Shown here: positions 5,805-13,250 of the stretch, piece after piece | Layout: each line of letters begins with the position of its first letter | Numbering within the stretch: position 1 is the stretch's first letter | Source: a virus | Strand: one strand, 5' to 3' | Virus record (IMG/VR): IMGVR_UViG_3300044957_000705 | Location: 1-24,714 of that record | Length of the DNA: 24,714 nucleotides | The notes under the pieces: generated by a model | Told to the model about the DNA's origin: nothing | The model's database searches: none | What the model saw: only the letters and a program-made list of their open reading frames with translations | Position numbers and translations under genes: made by a program

Positions 5805-6143
5805 ATGCCCATTGCCACGCACCAGCCCCGGAAGCATTCCAGCGCAGTTCTGTGCCCGCAAAAAAAAGAAGGGGGGCGGGTGGCTGTCATTGCGATCGCG
5901 GCGGCGGGGCGATCCATGAAAACTCGATTTGTTCTTGGTCGGGAACTGGGCAGCGGGCGCATCACTTGTGTGCATCTCACCGGCCGTGGCTGCCAAGCTC
6001 GGCAGCTTGCCTTCCCTGCCCTTCTTGACTGCCGGCCTCATGAGGATGGCACCTGCAGCTTTGAGCACGCCACCTCTCCGCTTTTGAGCCTTCAGCTCAA
6101 CTCTGGCCACGTCCCCAGCAATGGACGCCGCATTCCACACTAA
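5805..6143 (+). CDS. Unknown 112-residue protein
   Basis: An open frame starting MPIATHQPRKHSSAVLCP, interrupted after 18 residues by the A-tract motif read as QKKEGG, then continuing VAVIAIAAAGRSMKTRFVLG. No family is recognised. It fills an otherwise gene-free 390-base gap, ends 10 bases before the exonuclease start, and is preceded by AACTTTT. Codon third positions are moderately GC-rich. The opposite strand is also open over this region, so the call is uncertain. Confidence 0.45.
   Translation: MPIATHQPRKHSSAVLCPQKKEGGRVAVIAIAAAGRSMKTRFVLGRELGSGRITCVHLTGRGCQARQLAFPALLDCRPHEDGTCSFEHATSPLLSLQLNSGHVPSNGRRIPH
5858..5880 (+). repeat. A-tract/G-tract motif, forward copy A
   Basis: GC followed by A8, G, AA, G6 and CGGG. 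In the local frame it reads Gln-Lys-Lys-Glu-Gly-Gly. It is nearly identical to the copy at 8642-8663. Confidence 0.7.
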
Positions 6144-6153
6144 CACCAGCACC

Positions 6154-6735
6154 ATGCCCAACGAACACTTCATCGCGCTCGACACCGAGACCGGCGGATT
6201 GAACGCCGCCGAATGCGCCCTGCTCTCCATCGCCGCCGTTCCTTCGTGGGATGCGCCGCCGTTCTCCGTTCACATCCTTCCCGTGGGCCGCATGGATGCG
6301 TCCGCGTTGAAAGTCAATGGCTACACGCCCGAGTTGTGGGAGCAGGGCGGAGCCATGACACCCAAGAACGCGCTTTTCGAGTTCCAGCGCTGGCTATTCC
6401 AAGTGCGGGGCGAGCGCCGCTTTGACATGGCCGCGCACAACGCTGGCTTTGACCTGCTCTTCATGGCTGCCATCCAGCAACGCACGGGGATTGACTTGGA
6501 GCTGCCCGGCATCTGGCACTGCACCAAGATACTCATGCAGGAGCACCGAGAGAACGGGCACAGCTACTGGCCGAAAAACTGCAAGCTCGATGACCTTGGC
6601 CTTGTATCGGGCTTCTGGAAACAGGAGCCGCGATCTGCTGCGCACGATGCCTTGCAGGACGCCCGATGCTGTGCGCACGGGCTGCAGTGGCTGCGTCATC
6701 TCAGCGAAAAAAAGGAGGGCCGGACCGATGGGTGA
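6154..6735 (+). CDS. DEDDh 3'-5' exonuclease (DnaQ-like)
   Basis: A 193-residue exonuclease of the DNA polymerase III epsilon/DnaQ fold. All catalytic residues are present: Asp10 and Glu12 in DTETGG, Asp100 in HNAGFD, and His164 and Asp169 in HDALQD. It should remove nucleotides from 3' DNA or RNA ends with two metal ions. Stand-alone phage copies may proofread, process recombination ends or degrade host nucleic acid; no polymerase is encoded in this window. I chose ATG 6154 over 6121 because DTETGG normally lies about ten residues from the start. It overlaps the next gene by 8 bases. Confidence 0.92.
   Translation: MPNEHFIALDTETGGLNAAECALLSIAAVPSWDAPPFSVHILPVGRMDASALKVNGYTPELWEQGGAMTPKNALFEFQRWLFQVRGERRFDMAAHNAGFDLLFMAAIQQRTGIDLELPGIWHCTKILMQEHRENGHSYWPKNCKLDDLGLVSGFWKQEPRSAAHDALQDARCCAHGLQWLRHLSEKKEGRTDG
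6712..6718 (+). promoter_or_regulatory. Shine-Dalgarno AAGGAGG
   Basis: This ribosome site lies nine bases before the ATG at 6728 and fixes the start of the chimeric methyltransferase remnant. It is part of an A7GGAGGG tract related in composition to the A-tract motif. Confidence 0.7.
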
Positions 6736-7105
6736 GAACTCCAACATCGAATGGACGAAGCACACTTTCAACCCTGTGCGCGGCTGCATCCAGTTCGAAG
6801 GCGAGTTCGCCACCGTGGGCGGCTTTGTCATCGTGGACATCGGCATGCGGATGCTCACGCCGCGTGAGCTCTACCGCGCCCAAGGCTTCCCAGAAGGCTA
6901 CATCATCGACCGCGCCACGTTCTACGATCCGGAGACGGGCGAGACGACCACCCGCGCGCTGACGAAGGAAGAGCAAATCCGCATGTGCGGGAACAGCGTG
7001 TGCCCGCCGGTGGCCGAGGCGCTGGTGCGAAAAAACTGCCCGGAGATGGCGATTCGCACACCGAGCCGCTGGCAACTACCTGAGAAACAAAGGAGGGCTG
7101 CATGA
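6728..7105 (+). CDS. Chimeric remnant: DUF5131 N-terminus fused to C5-methyltransferase C-terminus
   Basis: The first 20 residues (MGENSNIEWTKHTFNPVRGC) match the start of phage Gp37/Gp68-type DUF5131 proteins. From about residue 36 the sequence becomes the end of a C5-cytosine DNA methyltransferase: DIGMRMLTPRELYRAQGFP (motif IX region) and QIRMCGNSVCPPVAEAL (motif X). The cofactor motif, the PCQ nucleophile loop, ENV motif and target domain are all missing, so it cannot methylate DNA alone. The radical-SAM-like cysteine cluster of DUF5131 is also lost. The frame is intact over 125 residues with a good ribosome site, and the gene overlaps both neighbours, so it is probably still translated. 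Confidence 0.8.
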   Translation: MGENSNIEWTKHTFNPVRGCIQFEGEFATVGGFVIVDIGMRMLTPRELYRAQGFPEGYIIDRATFYDPETGETTTRALTKEEQIRMCGNSVCPPVAEALVRKNCPEMAIRTPSRWQLPEKQRRAA

Positions 7106-7332
7106 CACCGGCCATGCAATCAGCGCTTTTGCGGCGGGGCTGTGAGAGGCTGCGGATGGCGCTCGAGATGTGCACGGATCTGCCGGCGGGGGAGGTGCTG
7201 ATGGCCCGCCTCAACAACTTCGCTGTCATCAACATGGTGAACCGCGGCCCGATGCTGGCCTTGCCTTGGCGTCCGCAGATGCAGCCGGATCAAAAAATGA
7301 AGGCGGCCCACGACGACACTTTTGAACCATGA
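7102..7332 (+). CDS. Unknown 76-residue protein
   Basis: A small protein starting MTPAMQSALLRRGCERLRMA with a predicted helical first half. No family is recognised. The start is well supported: AAGGAGG at 7090-7096 and an ATGA overlap with the previous stop. Its stop again overlaps the next start as ATGA. It belongs to the run of coupled small early genes. Confidence 0.7.
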   Translation: MTPAMQSALLRRGCERLRMALEMCTDLPAGEVLMARLNNFAVINMVNRGPMLALPWRPQMQPDQKMKAAHDDTFEP

Positions 7333-7577
7333 GCAACCCCGCACACATCATCATTTACGTGGCTGAGCGCCGCGATGACGGCTCGATCTGGCCGATCAAC
7401 ACGCTTGAAGGCGTGCTGTCTGACAGCCCAATCTACACCGGCCGCAAGTCAGCGCAGATTGCGTTGCCTCATCTTGAGGCCGCACTGGCGCGCGTTCGCG
7501 CGCAGGCTGCGGTCAACGTCGGCCAGGCCAATGCGGATCACCTGAAACTGCTGCTCACCAACGACGATGCCGCATGA
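7329..7577 (+). CDS. Unknown 82-residue protein
   Basis: The protein begins MSNPAHIIIYVAERRDDGSI, a strand-rich start, and ends in an amphipathic helix (about 45-75). No family is recognised. Both ends overlap neighbours by ATGA. No ribosome site is visible, so it probably depends on translation of the gene before it. Confidence 0.65.
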   Translation: MSNPAHIIIYVAERRDDGSIWPINTLEGVLSDSPIYTGRKSAQIALPHLEAALARVRAQAAVNVGQANADHLKLLLTNDDAA

Positions 7578-7852
7578 AGCTGACAACGTGGATTTCTTTG
7601 AGCGCGCAGCAGATGCGCGTGAGCAAGTCCGCCGTGCGGATGGCGCTGTATCGCGGGCGGATTCCGCGGCCGGAGTGCAGCAAGCTCAACCAGCGCGTGA
7701 TCGAGGTGCTGGAGCCGCCCTTGCAGTCGGCAGCCGATGCCGGGGCTTGGACTCCACGGAGATCCAAATCACCCAAATCGACCGCGAGTTTGTGCATTGG
7801 CTCAATCGCGGCAGCCAAGGCCACGGGCGGATGCTCCGCGCTCATTTCCTGA
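7574..7852 (+). CDS. Small HTH-like protein, frame disturbed in its 3' half
   Basis: Residues 5-45 (WISLSAQQMRVSKSAVRMAL and after) look like an excisionase-type HTH with a following strand. The ATG overlaps the previous stop (ATGA). After about residue 56 the reading frame loses its GC-rich third positions and becomes Ser/Ala/Lys-rich, while the -1 frame gains strong coding character and runs to 7884, where its TGA overlaps the next ATG. The natural product is therefore probably about 103 residues, made by joining the two frames near 7742. Either the sequence has an indel or error at the G run, or a frameshift occurs. Confidence 0.55.
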   Translation: MKLTTWISLSAQQMRVSKSAVRMALYRGRIPRPECSKLNQRVIEVLEPPLQSAADAGAWTPRRSKSPKSTASLCIGSIAAAKATGGCSALIS

Positions 7853-7884
7853 ACTTTTTCACTCTCATTTCACCCACAATCTGA
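7742..7884 (+). other. Continuation of the HTH gene in the -1 frame
   Basis: This frame reads GLDSTEIQITQIDREFVHWL and continues to a stop at 7882-7884, overlapping the DUF1376 start as TGATG. Codon third positions are mostly G or C, unlike the nominal frame here. It best explains the spacing and coupling to the next gene. Confidence 0.5.
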
Positions 7885-8846
7885 TGCACTATTTCACCTG
7901 GAATATCGGCGATTATTTGAAGGACACCGGAGGTCTTTCTTTGATCGAACACGGCGCTTACTCGCTGCTTCTACAGTGGGCCTACGCGAACGAAAAACCG
8001 CTGCCTTTGGAGCAAGAACGGCTTTTTCGGATCGCCTCGGCTGTCACGAAAGCCGATCAACGGGCGGTAACGGCTGTTTTGGATCAGTTTTTCCAGTGTC
8101 AGGACGATGGTTTCCACCATAAACGGGTGATTTCAGAGATTCAGAAGTTTTATCGTCGCTCGGAGGCTGGAACCAAAAACATAGGAAAGCGATACGAAAC
8201 GCCTACCAAATCGCTACCAAATGACGACGAGGCGGCTACCAAACAGGCTGACAACCATAACGCGCGTAAAACCAATACCTCAGAAACCAGTAACCATCTC
8301 TTGGAGGCTGCCGCCTCCGAGTCAGCGCCGGAGCTCGATTCATCCGATGTTCCACCATCCGACTCGCCGAGTGGATGGACCGCGAAAAAAAAGAAGGGGG
8401 GCGCGGTGCGTGAACGGAATGCGGTGCTGGATGCGCTGGCGATTGTGGGCGGCGGGGCGTTGGAATCGGTCACGAGGCCGATGTGGGGCGAGGCGGCAAA
8501 GGCTTTGAAAGACATCCGGCAGGTTTGCCCGGAGGTGACGGCGGAGCAGATCACGGCGGCGGCGGCGGCGCATCGCGCGGAGTGGCCGAAGGCGAGCTGC
8601 AGCCCTTCGTCGCTGGCGAAGCATTGGGCGAAGTTTGGGCCGCAAAAAAAAGAAGGGGGCGGGAATGGCAAAAGTGTGGAGCCAGAATGGAACTGGCGGG
8701 ATTTTGCGGCGTTCAAGTGCGGGATCGAAGTGGGCTGCCTGGCTTGGCGAGACGTGCTGGAGCGATTGCGAGAGCAGATTCTGGACGCGTGGAAACGCGC
8801 CGCGCCGGAGGTGTTGAAACTTTACTCCCAGGAGGTGCCGCGATGA
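7884..8846 (+). CDS. DUF1376 phage replication protein
   Basis: A 320-residue protein whose first 90 residues match DUF1376 (YdaU-type): YFTWNIGDYLKDTGGLSLIE, HGAYSLLLQWAY and the KPLP segment. In phages this domain begins replication-initiation or helicase-loading proteins. The rest has low-complexity linkers (about 115-165) and a helical middle (about 175-250). Two A-tract/G-tract motifs flank the middle part and read KKKKGG (about 168-173) and QKKEGG (about 254-259). It precedes two helicases and no other loader is visible, so I infer it acts with DnaB at the origin. Starts TGATG-coupled and ends ATGA-coupled. Confidence 0.82.
   Translation: MHYFTWNIGDYLKDTGGLSLIEHGAYSLLLQWAYANEKPLPLEQERLFRIASAVTKADQRAVTAVLDQFFQCQDDGFHHKRVISEIQKFYRRSEAGTKNIGKRYETPTKSLPNDDEAATKQADNHNARKTNTSETSNHLLEAAASESAPELDSSDVPPSDSPSGWTAKKKKGGAVRERNAVLDALAIVGGGALESVTRPMWGEAAKALKDIRQVCPEVTAEQITAAAAAHRAEWPKASCSPSSLAKHWAKFGPQKKEGGGNGKSVEPEWNWRDFAAFKCGIEVGCLAWRDVLERLREQILDAWKRAAPEVLKLYSQEVPR
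8383..8407 (+). repeat. A-tract/G-tract motif, forward copy B
   Basis: GCG is followed by A8, G, AA, G6 and CGCGG. It is in frame as Lys4-Gly2 within the DUF1376 gene, at the end of a low-complexity linker. Confidence 0.7.
8642..8663 (+). repeat. A-tract/G-tract motif, forward copy C
   Basis: GC, A8, G, AA, G5 and CGGG, read as Gln-Lys-Lys-Glu-Gly-Gly. This is almost identical to the copy at 5858-5880 in both DNA and reading frame, although the surrounding proteins are unrelated. Confidence 0.7.
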
Positions 8847-10237
8847 AATACGAAAACTTTTTGGATGCAAAGCGTCATTTGAGCGGAGACGCGGGCTTTG
8901 AGCCTGTGTTTTTACCAGATCGCCTGTTTCCGTTTCAACGTGCCCTGGTGGAGTGGGCTGTGCGCAAGGGGCGGGCGGCGTTGTTTGAGGACTGCGGACT
9001 GGGAAAGACGTTTCAGCAGCTTGTGTGGGGGCAAAACGTGGTGATGAAGGTGAACCGGCCAGTTTTGTTTTTGACGCCGCTGTCCGTGGGTTTTCAGACG
9101 GTGGAGGAGGCGAGGAAATTCGGCCTGTCCGCCGTGATGAGCCGCGATGGCAGGGTGAAGGGTGATCTGGTGGTGACAAACTACCAGCAGCTGCATAAGT
9201 TTGACTGGCAGGATTTCGGCGGGGTGGTGTGCGATGAGTCGAGCATCTTGAAAAGTTTCGACGGGCAGATCAAAGCTCAGGTCACGCTGTTCATGCGGAA
9301 GATTCCCTTCCGGCTGCTCTGCACGGCGACGGCCGCCCCGAATGATTTCATCGAGATAGGGACATCAAGCGAGGCGCTTGGCGAGCTGGGTTTCATGGAT
9401 GTGGTGAACCGTTTTTTCAAACAAGACAACGGTGTGAAGTTTGCGGCAACAGACCGGCGACGTTCGGACGGGCGGGCAGATGTGGGATGTTTTGGGAAAT
9501 ATCGTTTTCGCGGCCATGCGGAGCCGATGTTCTGGCGGTGGGTGTGCTCGTGGGCGCGCGCGGTGCGGAAGCCTTCGGACATGGGATTTTCAGACGATGG
9601 ATATGATCTCCCGAATTTGATCCTGCGCGAGCATGTGGTGAGCGCGATGATGAAACGTGATGATTTTCTATTTGAGATGCCCGCACATGGTTTGCAGGAG
9701 CAGCGTGAGGAACGCCGCCGGACGATCCGCGAGCGATGCGAGACGGCTGCCGCCCTGCATGTGGCGCATCCGGGCGCGGGCGTGGCGTGGTGCCATCTGA
9801 ATGACGAGGGGAAAATGTTGGCGGAGATGATTCCTGGCGCGGTGGAAGTGTGCGGCGACGACAGTGACGAGGCGAAGGAGGAGAAGTTCGCGGCGTTCGC
9901 GACGGGGGAATTTAAAAAGCTGGTGACGAAGCCGGTGATCGCGGGATTCGGGCTGAACTGGCAGCATTGCGCTCATCAGACGACGTTTCCGAGCCATAGC
10001 TACGAGCAGTTTTACCAGAGTGTGAGGAGGAGCTACCGCTTTGGACAGAAAAGTGATGTGGTGGTGGATGTGGTGGCAAGCGAGGGCGAGGCCGGGGTGC
10101 TGGCGAACCTGAACCGCAAGGCGGAGCAATCGCAGCGAATGTTTCAGCGGCTGGTGGAGCTGATGAACGATGAATTGAAAATACGCCGCGTGGAGCGGCA
10201 CAACCAAAGAACAGAATTACCAACATGGCTATCATAA
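8843..10237 (+). CDS. SNF2-like superfamily 2 helicase
   Basis: A 464-residue ATP-dependent DNA translocase or helicase. Visible motifs are Walker A GLGKT (52-56), Walker B DESS (131-134), motif III-like TATAAP and motif VI QSVRRSYRFGQ (392-402), the SNF2-type arginine-finger segment. The length matches compact phage SNF2-like helicases. It could remodel protein-DNA complexes or restart forks. Start 8843 is fixed by AGGAGGTG at 8830-8837 and an ATGA overlap with the DUF1376 gene. It overlaps the methyltransferase gene by 13 bases; such helicase-methyltransferase pairs recur in phage replication modules. Confidence 0.9.
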   Translation: MKYENFLDAKRHLSGDAGFEPVFLPDRLFPFQRALVEWAVRKGRAALFEDCGLGKTFQQLVWGQNVVMKVNRPVLFLTPLSVGFQTVEEARKFGLSAVMSRDGRVKGDLVVTNYQQLHKFDWQDFGGVVCDESSILKSFDGQIKAQVTLFMRKIPFRLLCTATAAPNDFIEIGTSSEALGELGFMDVVNRFFKQDNGVKFAATDRRRSDGRADVGCFGKYRFRGHAEPMFWRWVCSWARAVRKPSDMGFSDDGYDLPNLILREHVVSAMMKRDDFLFEMPAHGLQEQREERRRTIRERCETAAALHVAHPGAGVAWCHLNDEGKMLAEMIPGAVEVCGDDSDEAKEEKFAAFATGEFKKLVTKPVIAGFGLNWQHCAHQTTFPSHSYEQFYQSVRRSYRFGQKSDVVVDVVASEGEAGVLANLNRKAEQSQRMFQRLVELMNDELKIRRVERHNQRTELPTWLS

Positions 10238-11208
10238 ATCAAAGCATTCAAGAGATGTTCGCGCTGTATCACGGCGACTGTGCGGAGGTGATGCGCGACA
10301 TGCCTGACGCGAGCGTGGATCTTTCGATCTACTCGCCGCCGTTTTGCGGCCTTTACCAGTATTCGAGTGACGAGCGTGATCTGAGCAACTGTGAGAACTA
10401 TCAGGAGTTTTTCGAGCATTACAGCTACATCGTCGAGGAAGTGGCCCGGCTGACCAAGCCGGGACGCATCACGGCCGTGCATTGCATGGATGTCCCTGGC
10501 ACCGGGAACGGGATGACGGCGAAGATGGGCTGCGGCGCGAACGCCGGGACAGGAGTGATTGATTTTCCTGGTGACATCATCCGCCTGCATGAGATGCACG
10601 GGTTTCAATTCATGGGGAGACGGGCGATCTGGAAGGAGCCGCTGGGGGTGAGGCTGCGGACAATGGCGAAAGGTCTGGCTCATGCGCAGATCGTGGCGGA
10701 TTCGACATTGTGCGATGTGGCAGGCGCGGACTATCTCTTGTGGTTTCGCAAGGCTGGCGAGAACGCGGTGCCCGTGGCGCATCCGCACGGACTGCTGAGT
10801 TATGCCGGGGAACGGGTGATGCCTGCGGATTTGCAAGCCTATCGTGGATGGAAGGGGAAGCAGACAGAGAATCGTTACTCGCACTGGATATGGCGGCAGT
10901 ATGCGAGCTGCTTTTGGGATGACATTCGCATTGATCGAGTGCTGCCCTATGAGGCGAGCCGGGAGGTGGACGATGAGCGGCATGTGCATCCGCTGCAACT
11001 GGATGTGATCGAGCGAGCATGTGTGCTTTGGAGCAATCCGGGCGACGTGGTGCTGACGCCGTTCATGGGGGTGGGGAGCGAGGTGTATGGCGCGGTGATC
11101 AATGGCCGTCGCGGAGTGGGCATCGAGCTCAAAGATGCCTACTACAAGCAGGCTGTGCTGAACGTGCAGGCCGCGGCGGAGCATCGGAATCAGGATTTTT
11201 TACTTTGA
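10225..11208 (+). CDS. DNA N4-cytosine/N6-adenine methyltransferase
   Basis: A 327-residue amino-methyltransferase. The catalytic motif IV is SPPF (37-40), more often seen in N4-cytosine enzymes, and the S-adenosylmethionine-binding motif I appears later as FMGVGS (280-285), which gives the beta-class order. The region between would hold the target-recognition domain. No restriction endonuclease is visible beside it, so it is probably an orphan used for self-protection or regulation of replication or packaging. An internal ATG at 10255 gives a start typical of this family (MFALYHGDC), so the first ten residues are uncertain. Confidence 0.9.
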   Translation: MAIINQSIQEMFALYHGDCAEVMRDMPDASVDLSIYSPPFCGLYQYSSDERDLSNCENYQEFFEHYSYIVEEVARLTKPGRITAVHCMDVPGTGNGMTAKMGCGANAGTGVIDFPGDIIRLHEMHGFQFMGRRAIWKEPLGVRLRTMAKGLAHAQIVADSTLCDVAGADYLLWFRKAGENAVPVAHPHGLLSYAGERVMPADLQAYRGWKGKQTENRYSHWIWRQYASCFWDDIRIDRVLPYEASREVDDERHVHPLQLDVIERACVLWSNPGDVVLTPFMGVGSEVYGAVINGRRGVGIELKDAYYKQAVLNVQAAAEHRNQDFLL

Positions 11209-11212
11209 AACC

Positions 11213-12757
11213 ATGATCTCAGCTGACATCAGCCCGGAGGAACTGCTGGCGCGCATCAACCGGGCGCTGCCGGAGTCGCTGGAGGCGGAGAAGGGGGTGA
11301 TTTCCTGCTTGTTGCAGTCGCCACAGGAGCGGCTGGCTGATGCACGAATCCAGATTCCGCCGGAGGCGTTTTACCGCGAGCACCTGCGCACGATCTACCT
11401 GCTCATGCTGGAGATGGCGGATAAAAGCTTGCCCGTGGGGCCGGTGGAAATCACGCACCTTTTGCGGGAGCGTGATTTGATCGACAAGGTGGGCGGCGCG
11501 GCGGAAATCAGCGATCTGTTTGGATTCACGCCGATACCGGCGCACTGGCCGTTTTATGTGCGCATCCTGCGGGAGAAGCTGACCTTGCGCCAGCTCATCG
11601 CGGCCAATTTGCGCAGTGCGTGGATGGCTTTCGAGCATGGGAAAGAGCAGGACGATGTGGACGTGGCGCAGGTGGTGAGCGTGTCGCAGGAAATGGTGTT
11701 TGCTGTCAACAGTGAGGCAGCCACGGGAGACGGAGGCGTTGAATACCGCGAGTGCATCATGGATGTGTTGGAGTCTGTGGAGCGTCAGCTCAACCATCCG
11801 GCGGAAATCCCGGCGGAGCGTGTGCCTTTTGGCTTCACGGATCTGGACCGGCGCGTGTGGGGCTTTGTGCGCGGTCAGTTGGTCATTCTCGCGGCCCGCC
11901 CGTCGATGGGTAAGAGTGCGCTCGCCAAGGACATCTACGGCAACGTAGGCCGAGGCGAGGGGCATTACGATGAATGGAACGGCCAGCGCTGGCCCCATCG
12001 CGTGGCGAAGCGCGTATGCGTGTTCAATCTCGAAATGACGAATGAGCAAAGCGTCACGCGTGATCTGGTGGGCGGGGCTGGGCTTGATTTACAAGCGACT
12101 CGCTACGGCCTGCGGGTGGATCGCGAGTGGCATGAAAAGCTCGGCGCTCGCACGCGTGATCTGGCGCGCAGCAACATCCGCATCTACGACCGCCCCGGCA
12201 TGAGCATCCAGCGGATGCGCGCCATCTGCCGGCAGCAGAAGCGCAAGCACGGGCTCGACCTGGTGGTGGTGGATTATCTCCAACTTATGAGCAGCGAGAC
12301 CAAACGCGCCCAGCAGAACCGGGAGCGTGAGATTGCGGAAATCAGCGCGGGCTTGAAGGAGATGGCGAAGGAGCTGGACTGTGTGGTGCTGGCGCTGGCG
12401 CAGCTCAATCGCAGCGCCGAAGAGCGGAAGGAGAAAAAGCCGACACTGGCCGACCTGCGCGAATCCGGGACCATCGAGCAAGACGCGGATGTCGTGATGA
12501 TGCTCATGCGCCCGCACTACTACGACGAGAACCAGCCCAAAGACCTAGCCTTGCTCATCCTGGCGAAGGGTCGCGATGTGGGCATCGGAGAGATTGAGCT
12601 CAGTTTTGACGGGCCGCGCACCACGTTCAGCAGCGGCACGCGCAAATTGCTGAGCAACAACGAGGAGCAGCGGGAGCGCCGCTATCAGAGCAAGCCGCAA
12701 CCGAGCAAACAGTCACGGCGGCAGCAGGCCATCCTCGATGAAGATTTCCCGGATTGA
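11213..12757 (+). CDS. dnaB: Replicative DNA helicase DnaB
   Basis: A 514-residue hexameric 5'-3' fork helicase. The N-terminal helical domain (about 15-140) includes the family pattern EAEKGVISCLL. The RecA-like core has Walker A ARPSMGKS (228-235), Walker B VVDYLQL with Asp354, the ALAQLNR motif and DLRESGTIEQDADVV. All key residues are present. The enzyme indicates theta-type replication controlled by the phage. No primase is found in the window, so host DnaG is probably used. The C-terminus ends in an acidic DEDFPD tip. It follows the methyltransferase by four bases. Confidence 0.95.
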   Translation: MISADISPEELLARINRALPESLEAEKGVISCLLQSPQERLADARIQIPPEAFYREHLRTIYLLMLEMADKSLPVGPVEITHLLRERDLIDKVGGAAEISDLFGFTPIPAHWPFYVRILREKLTLRQLIAANLRSAWMAFEHGKEQDDVDVAQVVSVSQEMVFAVNSEAATGDGGVEYRECIMDVLESVERQLNHPAEIPAERVPFGFTDLDRRVWGFVRGQLVILAARPSMGKSALAKDIYGNVGRGEGHYDEWNGQRWPHRVAKRVCVFNLEMTNEQSVTRDLVGGAGLDLQATRYGLRVDREWHEKLGARTRDLARSNIRIYDRPGMSIQRMRAICRQQKRKHGLDLVVVDYLQLMSSETKRAQQNREREIAEISAGLKEMAKELDCVVLALAQLNRSAEERKEKKPTLADLRESGTIEQDADVVMMLMRPHYYDENQPKDLALLILAKGRDVGIGEIELSFDGPRTTFSSGTRKLLSNNEEQRERRYQSKPQPSKQSRRQQAILDEDFPD

Positions 12758-12783
12758 ACCGGGCAAACCAAACCACACACACT

Positions 12784-13176
12784 ATGCCAAACAAAATCAG
12801 TGCTTACATTGACCTTGCCAAGTTGCAGGGTGCTCACCGTCTGCTCCTCAAGGGCAAAGACTGCATCGTCATAAATCTGGAAGCCTCGCGTGCGAAGGTT
12901 TCGGAGCGCAATTCGGAGCGCGTCAACCTCTCGCTGAGCCTCGTGCCCAATCGCGAGGGCAGAGACGAATTTGGGCAGACGCATTGGATCTGCGAGCCGA
13001 CCACCAAAGACGAGCGCGAAAGTCCGAACCCGCCCAAGTTGCCGATTTTGGGCAATGGGCGGGAGTATGAAGACGGCGGCCAGCGCGCGGCGCGGCCGGC
13101 GCCGGGCAAGCCTGTAACATCAACGCAGCCCGAGAGCGTGGCCGAAGGTTTGGAAGACGATGAGATTCCATTTTGA
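12784..13176 (+). CDS. Probable single-stranded DNA-binding protein analogue
   Basis: A 130-residue protein. It has a strand-rich first part (about 5-75, with KDCIVINLEASRAK and RVNLSLSLVP), a Gly/Pro-rich disordered linker (about 85-118), and the C-terminal tip EDDEIPF. That acidic tip ending in Pro-Phe is the signature by which bacterial and phage SSBs recruit partner proteins. The N-terminal part does not obviously match the classical SSB OB-fold sequence. Position directly after DnaB supports an SSB role. I chose ATG 12784 over 12754 because it gives the better-formed N-terminus. Confidence 0.65.
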   Translation: MPNKISAYIDLAKLQGAHRLLLKGKDCIVINLEASRAKVSERNSERVNLSLSLVPNREGRDEFGQTHWICEPTTKDERESPNPPKLPILGNGREYEDGGQRAARPAPGKPVTSTQPESVAEGLEDDEIPF

Positions 13177-13201
13177 AGCCATGAACACCCAAGGTCAGGC
13201 G

Positions 13202-13216
13202 CGGCCCGAAGGGCCG
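13202..13216. other. Small hairpin between SSB-like and Dam genes
   Basis: CGGCCC and GGGCCG flank GAA. There is no T run after it on either strand, so it is more likely an RNA processing or regulatory hairpin than a terminator. A 21-codon frame (13181-13246, starting MNTQGQARPEG) crosses it, with no other support. Confidence 0.35.
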
Positions 13217-13250
13217 TTGCCTGAACCGCCTTGTTCGCCTTCTTGATTTT

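Noticed and set aside
5733-6230. Minus-strand open frame over the 5763-6153 gap
   Set aside because: It runs against all neighbours and overlaps the exonuclease start; the plus-strand frame at 5805 fits the operon better, though certainty is limited.
13181-13246. 21-codon gene starting MNTQGQARPEG
   Set aside because: No ribosome site, no family, and it contains a hairpin; too little support for a gene call.
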